Positions 9,853 to 18,021 of a stretch of DNA of 64,000 bases are shown here, piece after piece; position 1 is the first letter of the stretch, and each line of letters starts with the position of its first letter. The translations under genes were made by a program, and so were the position numbers. Under the pieces are notes generated by a model that did no database searches, was not told where the DNA came from, and was given only the letters and a program-made list of their open reading frames with translations. This stretch comes from Cellulosimicrobium cellulans (GTDB lineage Bacteria; Actinomycetota; Actinomycetes; Actinomycetales; Cellulomonadaceae): the NCBI RefSeq assembly GCF_024124905.1, contig NZ_JAMXST010000007.1:172416-236415 (forward strand), written 5' to 3'.

Positions 9853-10466
9853 CCGCGCTCCTGGTGACGGCGTGGGTCCTGGTGGCGACCGCGCCGTGGT
9901 GGGCGGCGCGGGCGGCCGTCGTGCGGCGGGCCGTCGCGGTGTCGCGACAGCCGGAGAGCACCGCAGGCAGCCCCGGCGGGGCGACGGGCGAGGCGGAGCG
10001 GGAGGGACGGGGCGGAGGTCGAGGGCGACCGGACGACGGACCCCTCGAGACGGGCGTGCTCCTCGAGCTCCTCGCGGCGGCGGTCCGCTCCGGCGCAGCC
10101 GTCCCGCGCGCCCTGGACGTGGTCGGGGCGTGCGTCGGCGGTCGGGAGGGCGCCGCCCTGCGAGCCGCGGGCGCGGCGCTCCTCCTCGGCGCGTCGTGGG
10201 ACGCCGCCTGGGCGACGGCGCCACCGCGGCTCGAGGTCGTGCGGCGCGCGCTGCGTCCGGCCTGGCTGCACGGCGCGGCCCCCGCGCCCGCGCTGCGCGC
10301 CGCGGCGCAGGCGTCGCGCCAGGACCGGACCGCCGCCGCCAAGGCCGCCGCGGCGCGCCTCGCCGTGCACCTCGTCCTCCCGCTCGGCGCGTGCTTCCTC
10401 CCGGCGTTCGTGCTCGTCGGGCTCGTGCCCGTCCTCGTCTCGCTGGGGTCGGGCCTGCTGGGTTGA
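9849..10466 (+). CDS. tadC: TadC-like pilus assembly membrane protein
   Basis: The 205-aa protein is the second F-domain platform protein. It has an N-terminal helix (about 3-25), a low-complexity Gly/Arg/Glu linker (about 35-60), the F-domain signature LLELLAAAVRSGAAVPRALD, and a C-terminal hydrophobic pair (about 175-203). The GTG start overlaps the tadB stop (GTGA), so translation is likely coupled. Confidence 0.82.
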   Translation: MTALLVTAWVLVATAPWWAARAAVVRRAVAVSRQPESTAGSPGGATGEAEREGRGGGRGRPDDGPLETGVLLELLAAAVRSGAAVPRALDVVGACVGGREGAALRAAGAALLLGASWDAAWATAPPRLEVVRRALRPAWLHGAAPAPALRAAAQASRQDRTAAAKAAAARLAVHLVLPLGACFLPAFVLVGLVPVLVSLGSGLLG

Positions 10467-10497
10467 CGGTGAGCGTCGACCTCCCCGGTGCACGGGC

Positions 10498-10535
10498 GGC
10501 ACTCGGCTACCCGGGTGGCACTCGGCTACCCGTGT
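10498..10535. repeat. 19-bp direct repeat at a gene end
   Basis: GGCACTCGGCTACCCG followed by GGT or TGT occurs twice in immediate succession. The second copy contains the stop codon of the minus-strand gene that ends at 10526, so the first looks like a recent duplication of that gene's 3' end. Confidence 0.7.
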
Positions 10536-10930
10536 GGCGCTCTGCGTGCGACGCGGAGGCCCGTGGCCCCCACGCCCGCGATCCCGACGCCGCCCAGGAC
10601 GAGAGCGGCCGTCGTGATGCCGGGGAGGACCGCGCGCGACGTCCGCACCTCGCGGCCGTCGGGCAGGTGCCAGGCGCAGTCGACGCGGGCCGGCAGGACC
10701 GTGAACCGCCCCACCACGCGGTCGGTGTAGCCGTCGAACCCGGGCGGCGCCTGCTGCTCCAGCAGGCACGCGCTCGACGCGTCGTTCGCGTGCCGGTAGC
10801 GCACGACGGCGGTCGGGGCGAGCGCAGCGAGAACCGCGACGACGAGGCACAGGACGCCGCACACGAGGGTGACCAGGCTCGCGGGGTCGAGGCGTGCGGA
10901 CCGCGCTGCACCCTCCGACGGTCGTGCCAC
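10526..10930 (-). CDS. Small two-helix membrane protein, unknown function
   Basis: The 134-aa protein has two hydrophobic helices (residues about 15-42 and 103-127). The roughly 60-residue external segment between them has two cysteines (SSACLLEQ and DCAWHL) that could form a disulfide. The segment contains a YTDRVVGRFTVLPARV stretch. It lies opposite the pilus genes, between tadC and the pilins, so it is an insertion rather than part of that operon. The GTG start has TAGCAT exactly 6 nt upstream. No family was recognised. Confidence 0.7.
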   Translation of the reverse strand: MARPSEGAARSARLDPASLVTLVCGVLCLVVAVLAALAPTAVVRYRHANDASSACLLEQQAPPGFDGYTDRVVGRFTVLPARVDCAWHLPDGREVRTSRAVLPGITTAALVLGGVGIAGVGATGLRVARRAPHG

Positions 10931-10936
10931 GCCAGG

Positions 10937-10942
10937 ATGCTA
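10937..10942 (-). promoter_or_regulatory. -10 hexamer (small membrane protein)
   Basis: TAGCAT on the minus strand lies 6 nt before the GTG start; leaderless mRNA predicted. Confidence 0.45.
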
Positions 10943-11081
10943 CGCGCGTGGGCGTCCACAGGCCCGGATCGAGACGGTCCCGTCCACCGTCCGGTGTCAG
11001 CGCCGTGCGGGAGCGCGCTCGTGTGCGGCACGGTGGCGCCGCACGCCCGTGACCACGGGCCACGAGAAGGGGGAAGCACCC

Positions 11082-11288
11082 ATGGCAGGACAGGGACGGC
11101 GCGCGCTCGCGCGTCTGACGGGACAGAGCGCGGGACAGGACGGCGAGGCCGGTCTCGCGACCGCGGAGTACGCGATCGCGACCGTGGCGGCGGCGGGCTT
11201 CGCCGGGTTGCTCATCGTCGTGCTCAAGAGCGGCGAGGTGCGCGAGCTGCTGCTCGGCATCGTGCGCAGCGCGCTGTCGCTGGGCTGA
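11082..11288 (+). CDS. DUF4244 Flp-type pilin
   Basis: The 68-aa protein is the probable major Flp pilin. After a polar leader comes G|LATAEY, the prepilin-peptidase site with the diagnostic Glu at +5 and Tyr at +6 (around residues 24-30). A single long hydrophobic helix and a short amphipathic tail follow. Its size and position match the DUF4244 proteins of actinobacterial tad clusters (compare Rv3656c). A purine-rich AAGGGGGAAG lies upstream of the ATG. No prepilin peptidase is encoded in the window. Confidence 0.85.
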   Translation: MAGQGRRALARLTGQSAGQDGEAGLATAEYAIATVAAAGFAGLLIVVLKSGEVRELLLGIVRSALSLG

Positions 11289-11291
11289 GCC

Positions 11292-11789
11292 GTGCGACGG
11301 GACGCAGGCTCGGGCACCGGTGCGTGGCGCGCGCCCCGGCCGTGGGCGCTCCGCCCGCACGAGGTCGGCCCGCACGAGGTCGGTTCGCCCGAGGTCCGCC
11401 CGCGCGAGGTCGGCTCGCCCGAGGTCGGCCAGTGCAAGGTCCGGTCGCGCGACGACCGGGAGCGTGGTGCGGTCACGGCCGAGCTCGCCGTCGCGCTGCC
11501 GGCGGTCGTCCTCGTCCTCGTCGTCGTCCTCACCCTCGCCGCGGCGGCGGGCGCGCAGATGCGCTCCGCCGACGCGGCGAGGGCCGCCGCCCGTGCCGCG
11601 GCCATCGGCGAGGACGACGCGACTGTACGCGCGACGGCGCTCCGGGTGGCGGGGGACGACGCGACCGTCGGCGTGACGCGCGGGGACCCGTGGGTGGAGG
11701 TCCGCGTCACGACGCCCGTCGTCGGCGGCTGGCTCTCCGGGTCGCCGCTGCGCGCGAGCGGGGAGGCCGTCGCGTGGGTCGAGCCATGA
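11292..11789 (+). CDS. TadE-like minor pilin with repeat-bearing leader
   Basis: The 165-aa protein has a TadE-type prepilin site G|AVTAELAVALP (near residue 59, Glu at +5) and one hydrophobic helix. A roughly 85-residue exported domain follows. The unusual part is a 58-residue leader, of which about 30 residues come from a perfect-period 15-bp DNA repeat giving variants of (G/R)(P/S)xEV. TadE leaders are normally short. An internal start downstream would remove the repeats, so they might be untranslated. It starts 3 bp after the Flp gene and overlaps the next gene by ATGA. Confidence 0.8.
   Translation: MRRDAGSGTGAWRAPRPWALRPHEVGPHEVGSPEVRPREVGSPEVGQCKVRSRDDRERGAVTAELAVALPAVVLVLVVVLTLAAAAGAQMRSADAARAAARAAAIGEDDATVRATALRVAGDDATVGVTRGDPWVEVRVTTPVVGGWLSGSPLRASGEAVAWVEP
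11356..11445 (+). repeat. Six 15-bp repeats within the tadE-like leader
   Basis: Copies of CGCNCGAGGTCGGCY follow one another with an exact 15-bp period; the sixth is degenerate. The reading frame is kept, giving a pentapeptide repeat in the protein leader. The CGAGGT core resembles part of the intergenic repeat unit seen at 12252-12450. Confidence 0.8.
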
Positions 11790-12253
11790 CCCCGGACCGG
11801 AGCGTCGTCGGGACCAGCGCGCCCGCGCGTGCGTGGCCGGGACGCCGCACCGGTCGCCGCCCGGCCCGGGCCGGGACCGGGCGGCACGCCGGGGCGCCCG
11901 ACGCGGAGCGCGGCGCGGGCACGGTGCTCGTGCTCGGGATCGTCGCGGCCGTGCTCGTGCTGGCCCTCGGTCTGGCGGCGCTCGCGCACGCCCAGGCAGC
12001 CCGCGGAGCGGCGCAGACCGGCGCCGACCTCGCGGCGCTCGCAGCCGCCACGGCCGCTCGGGACGGCTGGGACCCGTGCGACCGCGCCCGTGCGGTCGCG
12101 GCCCGCAACGCGGTGTCGGTCACGGCGTGCGCAGACCAGGGCGGCGGGGTCGTGCGGGTGGATGTCACCACGACGGTCGGCGTCACCGTCCTCGGTGTCG
12201 CGCTCGGCCGGGCGAGCGCCGCCGCACGCGCAGGCCCGGCGACCGCACGATGA
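11786..12253 (+). CDS. TadE/TadG-like protein of the pilus cluster (Rv3654c type)
   Basis: The 155-aa protein has a 47-residue basic leader and one hydrophobic helix (about 52-72) preceded by ERGAGTVLVLG. It then has the QTGADLAALAAA motif typical of TadG-like and helicase/secretion-neighbourhood proteins. Two cysteines (DPCDRA, TACADQ) could form a disulfide outside the membrane. The Glu +5 of true prepilins is missing here, so peptidase processing is doubtful. The start overlaps the upstream stop (ATGA). The stop codon overlaps the first unit of the repeat array. Confidence 0.78.
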   Translation: MTPDRSVVGTSAPARAWPGRRTGRRPARAGTGRHAGAPDAERGAGTVLVLGIVAAVLVLALGLAALAHAQAARGAAQTGADLAALAAATAARDGWDPCDRARAVAARNAVSVTACADQGGGVVRVDVTTTVGVTVLGVALGRASAAARAGPATAR

Positions 12254-12450
12254 CCGCGGTTCGACCTCGCGCGACCGCGGTTCTCCCTCTCGCGACCACG
12301 GTTCTCCCTCGCGCAACCGCAGTTCTCCCTCGCGACCACAGTTCTCCTCGCGCAACCGCGGTTCTACCCCGCGCAACCGCGGTTCTACTCCGCGCAACCA
12401 CGGTTCTCCCTCGCGGCACCCAGGTTCTCTCCCGTGGGGCCCCGGTCCTA
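12252..12450. repeat. Array of about nine 19-22-nt repeats between convergent genes
   Basis: On the plus strand the unit is roughly RACCGCGGTTCTCCCTCGCGC, repeated about nine times; the last two copies are degenerate. On the minus strand this reads GCGCGAGGGAGAACCGCGGTT. The array fills the whole gap from the pilus gene stop codon to the helicase stop codon. Related arrays lie at 28695-28760 and 43011-43090. Units abut with no unique spacers, so it is not CRISPR. Each unit's ACCGCGGT core is itself palindromic. Confidence 0.9.
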
Positions 12451-15024
12451 GCTCTTGCGGCCGGGCTCCTCGCTCGTGGAGGCGGGGCCGTCGCTCGTGC
12501 GGTCGAGATCCTCGCCCGCCGGGGCGTGGGCGAGGACGGCGTCGAGCAGGCGGACGGCGGCGGCCTTCTCGAGCGGGGCGTTGTACGACCCGCACTTCGG
12601 CGACTGCACGCACGCCGGGCAGCCGTCGTGGCAGGGGCAGCGCGCGATGGCGTCGCGCGTCGCGCGGAGCCAGGTCGCGCCGAGCTCGAACCCGCGCTCG
12701 GCGAAGCCGGCCCCGCCGGGGTAGGCGTCGTGCACGAACACGGTCGCCTCGCCGGTGTCGGCGTGCAGCGCGGTGGAGACGCCGCCGAGGTCCCAGCGGT
12801 CGCACGTGGCGAGGAGCGGGAGCAGGCCGATCGACGCGTGCTCGGCGGCGTGCAGCGCGCCGGGCAGCTCGTCGGCGTCGACCTCCGCCTCCTCGATCAC
12901 CGACTGCGGGACGGTCCACCACACGGCCATCGTGGGGAGCGTGCGCTCGGGGAGGTCCAGGGTCTCGGTGCCGAGCACCTGCATGTCCGGGAGGCGCCGG
13001 CGCTGGAAGCTCACGACCTGCGAGCACACGTCGACCGGGCCGTACCCCCAGCCGACGGGCCCCCAGCTCCGCTCGACGACCTCCCGCCCGGCGGCGACGT
13101 CCCCGTCCGCGGGCTCGTCGACGATCGTGATGGACGTCGCCGACCGCGACCACGTCCCGTGGTCGACGTCCTGGCGGCGCACGAGCGCGACGTGGTCGGC
13201 CAGGTCGAGGTGCTCCACGACGTAGGTGCGGCCCTGGTGGACGTACACCGCGCCGTCGTGCACGGACCCGTCCGCGGACGCGGCGTCGACCGTGCCGAGC
13301 AGCCGGCCGGTGCGCGCCTCGGCGACCCGCACGGGCGTGCCGCCCGAGCCGCGCAGGTCCGTCATGCCGGACGCGGGCTGCGCGTGCGTCCAGTACCACC
13401 CGGACGCGCGACGGCGCAGCGCGCCGCGGGCGACGAGCACGTCGAGGAGACCGCGCACGGCGTCGGGGTCGCCGAAGGCCGCGAGGTCCTCGGAGCGCAG
13501 CGGGTTCTCGGCCGCTGCCGCACACAGGTGGGGCGCGAGGACGTACGGGTTGGCGGGGTCGAACACGGTCGCCTCGAGCGGGGCGTCGAACACGGCCTCG
13601 GGGTGGTGCACGAGGAACGTGTCGAGCGGGTCCTCCCGTGCGACGAACGCGACGAGGCCGTCCGCGCCCGCGCGCCCGGCGCGGCCCGCCTGCTGCCACA
13701 CGGACATGCGGGTGCCCGGCCAGCCCGCGATGAGGACGGCGTCGAGGCCGGAGATGTCGACGCCGAGCTCGAGCGCGTTGGTCGTCGCGAGGCCCAGGAC
13801 GTCGCCCGTGCGCACGGCGTCCTCGAGCTCGCGCCGCTCCTCGGGCAGGTACCCGCCCCGGTAGGCGGCGACGCGCCGCACGAGCCGCGGGTCGACGACG
13901 CGCACGCTGTCCTGCGTCTGGACCGCGACCGACTCCGCCCCGCGGCGCGAGCGCGTGAATGCGAGCGTGCGCGCGCCCGCGATGACGAGGTCCGCGAGCA
14001 GGTCCGCGACCTCGGCCGTCGCGCTGCGCCGCGGGTGCTCGGCTGCGGCGTCCACGGCCGTCGGGACCGTCGGGTCGTCGTCGTGGTGCCCCTCGGCGGG
14101 ACCGGCGTCGGTGGCCGCGTCGAAGCCCACGACGACGGGCGGCTCCCACAGCGCGAACGTCTTGCGCCCCGCGGGCGACGTGTCCTGCGCGACCGTCACG
14201 ACGTCGTCGGGCTCGACGCCCACGAGGCGTGCGGCGCTCGTCGCAGGGTCGGCGGTCGTGGCCGACGCGACGACGAACGTCAGCGGCCGGTCGCCCTCGC
14301 GCGCGTAGTGCGCGGCGAGGCGCCGCAGCCGCCGCAGGACGAGCGAGACGTGGGCGCCGAACACCCCGCGGTAGGCGTGGCCCTCGTCCACGACGACGTA
14401 CCGGAGGTCACGCAGGAGCCGGGACCAGCCGCGATGGTTCGGCAGGAGCGCGAAGTGCAGGAAGTCCGGGTTGGTGAGCACGACGTCGGCGTGCTCGCGG
14501 ACCCAGCGCCGCTCGTCCTGCCCGGTGTCGCCGTCGCACGTCGCGACCCGCACGTCGCGCGTCCCGGCGGCGTCGAGCAGCCGCTGGAGCCCCGAGAGCT
14601 GGTCGGCGGCGAGCGCCTTGGTGGGCGAGAGGTAGAGCACGGCGCCGCGTCGGGCGACCGACTCGATGCGGCCGGGGTCGAGGAGGCGCGCGGCGGCGTC
14701 GGCCCGGACCGAGGAGAGGGCGGGGAGCCAGAACGCGAGCGACTTGCCGGAGCCCGTCGAGGTGGCGAGCGCGACGTGCCGGCCCGACCACGCGGCGTCG
14801 GCCGCCGCGACCTGGTGCTCCCACGGGCGGTCGACGCCGAGCGCGCGGTAGCCGGCGACGAGCGACGCGTCGGCCCACGCCGGCCACTCGGCCTGGGTGC
14901 CGGCCCGCGCGGGCAGCTCGCGCACGTGCAGCAGCCGTTCGTCGCGTCGCCCGCCCGCGCGCAGCACGTCGAGCAGGGCCGCGCTCGTCGGTCGCAGGGA
15001 GGTGGGGGAGGGGGCGTGCGGCAC
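12448..15024 (-). CDS. DEAD/DEAH helicase with DUF1998 (MrfA/YprA-like)
   Basis: The 858-aa protein is a superfamily 2 helicase. It has ATSTGSGKS (motif I, residues about 80-90), VVVDEGHAYRG (motif II, about 205-215), SATTADP (motif III) and WQQAGRAGRAG (motif VI, about 440-455). The C-terminal DUF1998 region has four cysteines in CPCHDGCPACVQSPKC (about 795-810), which bind a metal in MrfA. B. subtilis MrfA acts with the nuclease MrfB in mitomycin-damage repair. No mrfB-like gene is near. The GTG start has GAGACT 7 nt upstream. Helicases of this family sit beside tad clusters across actinobacteria (compare Rv3649). Confidence 0.9.
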   Translation of the reverse strand: MPHAPSPTSLRPTSAALLDVLRAGGRRDERLLHVRELPARAGTQAEWPAWADASLVAGYRALGVDRPWEHQVAAADAAWSGRHVALATSTGSGKSLAFWLPALSSVRADAAARLLDPGRIESVARRGAVLYLSPTKALAADQLSGLQRLLDAAGTRDVRVATCDGDTGQDERRWVREHADVVLTNPDFLHFALLPNHRGWSRLLRDLRYVVVDEGHAYRGVFGAHVSLVLRRLRRLAAHYAREGDRPLTFVVASATTADPATSAARLVGVEPDDVVTVAQDTSPAGRKTFALWEPPVVVGFDAATDAGPAEGHHDDDPTVPTAVDAAAEHPRRSATAEVADLLADLVIAGARTLAFTRSRRGAESVAVQTQDSVRVVDPRLVRRVAAYRGGYLPEERRELEDAVRTGDVLGLATTNALELGVDISGLDAVLIAGWPGTRMSVWQQAGRAGRAGADGLVAFVAREDPLDTFLVHHPEAVFDAPLEATVFDPANPYVLAPHLCAAAAENPLRSEDLAAFGDPDAVRGLLDVLVARGALRRRASGWYWTHAQPASGMTDLRGSGGTPVRVAEARTGRLLGTVDAASADGSVHDGAVYVHQGRTYVVEHLDLADHVALVRRQDVDHGTWSRSATSITIVDEPADGDVAAGREVVERSWGPVGWGYGPVDVCSQVVSFQRRRLPDMQVLGTETLDLPERTLPTMAVWWTVPQSVIEEAEVDADELPGALHAAEHASIGLLPLLATCDRWDLGGVSTALHADTGEATVFVHDAYPGGAGFAERGFELGATWLRATRDAIARCPCHDGCPACVQSPKCGSYNAPLEKAAAVRLLDAVLAHAPAGEDLDRTSDGPASTSEEPGRKS

Positions 15025-15031
15025 GCCTCCG

Positions 15032-15037
15032 AGTCTC
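15032..15037 (-). promoter_or_regulatory. -10 hexamer (helicase)
   Basis: GAGACT on the minus strand lies 7 nt before the GTG start. Confidence 0.35.
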
Positions 15038-15128
15038 CCACCTCCGGCCCATCCTTCGGCCCGACGGCGGCCGTGCGCGGGACCTCCGGCCCTCGCGCGG
15101 CGCGCACCGCGCGGCCGAGGATCGACGC

Positions 15129-15776
15129 ATGGGAGCGGTGCGCGGGGTCCGGGTCGTGGCGACGACGGCGCTGGCCGTCGGGGCGCTCCTGCTCACCCGG
15201 CGCATGACCCAGACGTGGGGCACGTGGGAGGGCGAGCACGAGTGCGTGCTCCCGGGCGACGACCTCGTGCCCGACGCGCGTGCCGTCGTCGCGACGCGGG
15301 CGGTCACGGTCGACGCTCCGCCGGCGCAGGTCTGGCCGTGGCTCGTGCAGCTCGGCCAGGGCCGCGGGGGCTTCTACTCCTACGACGCGCTCGAGAACCT
15401 CGTGGGGCTGGGCATCCGGAGCGCGGACGCGATCGAGGAGCGCTGGCAGGGGCTAGCGGTCGGCGACGACGTCCACCTCGCCGACGAGGTCGCCCTGCGC
15501 GTCGCGCTCCTGGAGCCGGGCTCGCACCTCGTGCTGCGCGGCGCCCCCGGGCCGGGCCAGCCGGACACGATGCCGTTCCGTTTCTCGTGGGCGTTCGTCG
15601 TCCGCCCGCTCCCGCCGGCGGTGGACGGCACACCGAGGTCGCGCCTGCTGGTCCGCGAGCGCTACGTCCCGCTCGGTGCCGCAGGCAGAGCCACGGTCGA
15701 GGCGCTCCAGCCGGTGAGCTTCCTCATGACGCAGAAGATGCTGCGCGGCATCCGCGCCCGCGCCGACCGCGGCTGA
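15129..15776 (+). CDS. SRPBCC-fold protein with N-terminal membrane helix
   Basis: The 215-aa protein has an N-terminal hydrophobic segment (about 7-25). It continues with a START/SRPBCC-like domain: VTVDAPPAQVWPWLVQLGQ (residues about 58-76) followed by GGFYSYDALENLVGLGIRSA, as seen in actinobacterial polyketide-cyclase/dehydrase-like proteins. The fold forms a hydrophobic ligand cavity; ligand and role are unknown. It is divergent from the helicase gene and convergent with the aminopeptidase, with no operon partner. Confidence 0.72.
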   Translation: MGAVRGVRVVATTALAVGALLLTRRMTQTWGTWEGEHECVLPGDDLVPDARAVVATRAVTVDAPPAQVWPWLVQLGQGRGGFYSYDALENLVGLGIRSADAIEERWQGLAVGDDVHLADEVALRVALLEPGSHLVLRGAPGPGQPDTMPFRFSWAFVVRPLPPAVDGTPRSRLLVRERYVPLGAAGRATVEALQPVSFLMTQKMLRGIRARADRG

Positions 15777-15852
15777 CGCGGAACGAGCCACTCGCCGCCC
15801 CCGCCCCCGCTACCGCGGGGACTGCCGACGCGGCTGGGGAGGGGGAGGGACG

Positions 15853-17274
15853 TCAGCCGCGGAAGATCTCCGTCACCACGCGGGAGAGGTACCACGGGTC
15901 GACGACCGCCGTCAGCTCGCGCGCGGAGTGCATCGAGAGGATGGGGACGCCGACGTCGACCGTGCGGATGCCGAGGCGGGTCGCCGTGAGCGGGCCGATC
16001 GTCGAGCCGCACGGCACGGTGTTCTTGGACACGAACTCCTGGCTCGGCACGCCCGCCCGTGCGCAGGCCCGCGCCCAGGCCGCGGCGCCGTGCGCGTCGG
16101 TCGTGTAGCGCTGGTTCGCGTTGATCTTGAGGATCGGCCCGCCGCCCGCGAGCGGTCGGTTCGCGGGGTCGTGGCGCTCCGGGTAGTTGGGGTGCACCGA
16201 GTGCCCGACGTCGCTCGACACGCACAGCGAGGCGGCGAGCTGGCGGTGCCGCTCCTCGGGCGTCGCGCCGAGGCCGGTCGCGATCCGGTCGAGCACGTCC
16301 GCGAGGAACGGGCCCGACGCGCCGGAGCGTGACTCGGAGCCGATCTCCTCGTGGTCGAACGCCGCGAGCACGGGGATCACGTCCCCCTCGACGGGGGCGT
16401 CCGGCGTCCCGGCGACCTCGAGCAGCGCGACGAGCCCGGCGTGCACGGAGAGCAGGTTGTCGAGACGGCCCGACGCGAGGAACGCGCCGTGCGCGCCGAA
16501 CACGCGCGGCGCCTGCGTGTCCGCGACGACGACGTCGTAGCCCGCGACCTCGCTCGCCCGGACGCCCGCGTGGTGCGCGAGCTCGGCGACGACGTCCCCG
16601 CCGCCCGGCCCGGCACCCGCGCCCACCGCGTCCGACCCCGCCGGGCCGGCCGCCGACGCCAGCCCCCACACCGGCTGCGTGTGCTGCTGCTTGTCGAGCG
16701 CGAGCCCGTCGTTCGCGGCGCGGTCGAGGTGGATCGCGAGCTGCGGGATGCGCAGCAGCGGCCCCGTGCGCACGAGGTGCTCCACGCCGTCGGACGTCAC
16801 CAGGCGCCCGGCGAGCTCCAGCTCGCGGTCGAGCCACGAGTTGAGCAGCGGCCCGCCGTAGATCTCGACGCCCGCCTGCCACCAGCCCTCGCGCACGACG
16901 CCGGGCCGCGGCTTGAGCTTGAAGCCGGGAGAGTCGGTGTGGGCGCCGAGGATCGCGAACGGCGTCGTCGCGGTCGCGCCCGCGGGGACCGCCCAGGCGA
17001 TCACCGCACCGTCCCGCACGACGACGTACCGCCCGCCCGCGCGCCCGTCGCCCTCGCTGCCGGTCGCCGGCGGCCACGCCGCCGTCTCGTCGAGCCGCTC
17101 GAAGCCGGTGGCCTCCAGGCGGCGCGCGACCTCGTGGGCCGCGTGGTACGACGACGGGGACGCCTCGACGAACGTCGCGAGCTCTTGGGCGTGCGCACGC
17201 GCGCGGTCGTGAGGGGTCGGGTCGGTCACGGCGGCGGGTGCGGTCGGTGAGGTCACCCGCCCATCATCGCCCAC
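15853..17274 (-). CDS. M18 family aminopeptidase
   Basis: The 473-aa protein is a dinuclear-zinc aspartyl-type aminopeptidase that removes N-terminal residues from peptides in the cytoplasm. Metal and catalytic motifs are GAHTDSPGFKLKP (residues about 100-112), the DHEEIGSESRSGASGP block (about 305-320) and SMHSARE near the C-terminus (about 440), all in M18 order. Length is slightly above the usual 430. The GTG at 17274 is used here with GAGGA 8 nt upstream; a second GTG at 17256 is possible. It stands alone and ends 76 bp from the convergent SRPBCC gene. Confidence 0.93.
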   Translation of the reverse strand: MGDDGRVTSPTAPAAVTDPTPHDRARAHAQELATFVEASPSSYHAAHEVARRLEATGFERLDETAAWPPATGSEGDGRAGGRYVVVRDGAVIAWAVPAGATATTPFAILGAHTDSPGFKLKPRPGVVREGWWQAGVEIYGGPLLNSWLDRELELAGRLVTSDGVEHLVRTGPLLRIPQLAIHLDRAANDGLALDKQQHTQPVWGLASAAGPAGSDAVGAGAGPGGGDVVAELAHHAGVRASEVAGYDVVVADTQAPRVFGAHGAFLASGRLDNLLSVHAGLVALLEVAGTPDAPVEGDVIPVLAAFDHEEIGSESRSGASGPFLADVLDRIATGLGATPEERHRQLAASLCVSSDVGHSVHPNYPERHDPANRPLAGGGPILKINANQRYTTDAHGAAAWARACARAGVPSQEFVSKNTVPCGSTIGPLTATRLGIRTVDVGVPILSMHSARELTAVVDPWYLSRVVTEIFRG

Positions 17275-17310
17275 GGCGGGGTCCTCGCCCCGGGTCGCTG
17301 CCGGGAAGAG

Positions 17311-18021
17311 TCACCCGACGACGACCTCGAACGGTGCGCTGACGATCGACGTGGACGTGCCGGTCGTGCCCTGCCAGGCGTCGAGGTCGGCGGCGCTCCC
17401 GAGCGCGTCGACCTCGAGCACGTAGTAGCCGGTGTAGGTGCCGGGTGCGAGCGTGCCGCCGTCGCACGGACTCGGCGGGGTGATGCCGAAGGGCTGGCGC
17501 TCCCCGGACGCGAGGTCGATCGGGTGGAACGGGGCGGGCTCCATCATCGGCACGGCGACGACCACCGCGTCGTCGACGAGCACCGTGCGTGCGAAACCGT
17601 TCGACGCCGCGACGAACGGCTCCTCGCCGTGGTTCGTGAGCTCGAGGGACCCGACGTCTCCTTCCTGCACGCCGGGGACCCCGGCGCCGCCCGGCCCGGT
17701 GAGCGTGAGCGTCGTCGTGGCGGCGAGGTCCGCCTCGGGAGTCCCGCACGCGACGGTCGTCCCGACGAGCGGTGCGACGACCTCCGGAGGAGCGGACGTG
17801 GCCGCGGGCGGGGGTTCGGTGGCACGCCATCCCGGGAGTCCCAGCGACACGGCCGCGACGCCGACCCCCACGACGCCGGCCGTCACGATCCCGGCCGTCG
17901 CGGTGCGGCGGACGCGTCGTCCGCGGCGGACCCGGTGCTGGACGTCGGCGAGCGGCAGCACGACGCCCTCGCGTCGTGGCGTGTCGGCGAGTTCGTGGAG
18001 GGAGTCGTCGAGGCGGGTCAT
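17311..18021 (-). CDS. Membrane partner of ECF sigma factor 1 (one external domain)
   Basis: The 236-aa protein has a cytoplasmic N-terminus of about 40 residues, one membrane helix (about 41-62), and an external domain (about 85-236). The external part begins VACGTPEA and contains a second cysteine in SPCDGGTLAPGTYTGYY, ending PFEVVVG. The same CG..P, LxPGxY and PF.V pattern occurs twice in the partner encoded at 19590-21011. It overlaps the sigma gene by ATGA, so an anti-sigma or signalling role is inferred. The zinc anti-sigma HxxxCxxC motif is absent. Confidence 0.75.
   Translation of the reverse strand: MTRLDDSLHELADTPRREGVVLPLADVQHRVRRGRRVRRTATAGIVTAGVVGVGVAAVSLGLPGWRATEPPPAATSAPPEVVAPLVGTTVACGTPEADLAATTTLTLTGPGGAGVPGVQEGDVGSLELTNHGEEPFVAASNGFARTVLVDDAVVVAVPMMEPAPFHPIDLASGERQPFGITPPSPCDGGTLAPGTYTGYYVLEVDALGSAADLDAWQGTTGTSTSIVSAPFEVVVG

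Noticed and set aside
12252..12450. CRISPR array
   Set aside because: Repeats abut with a roughly 21-bp period and have no unique spacers; no cas genes are present.
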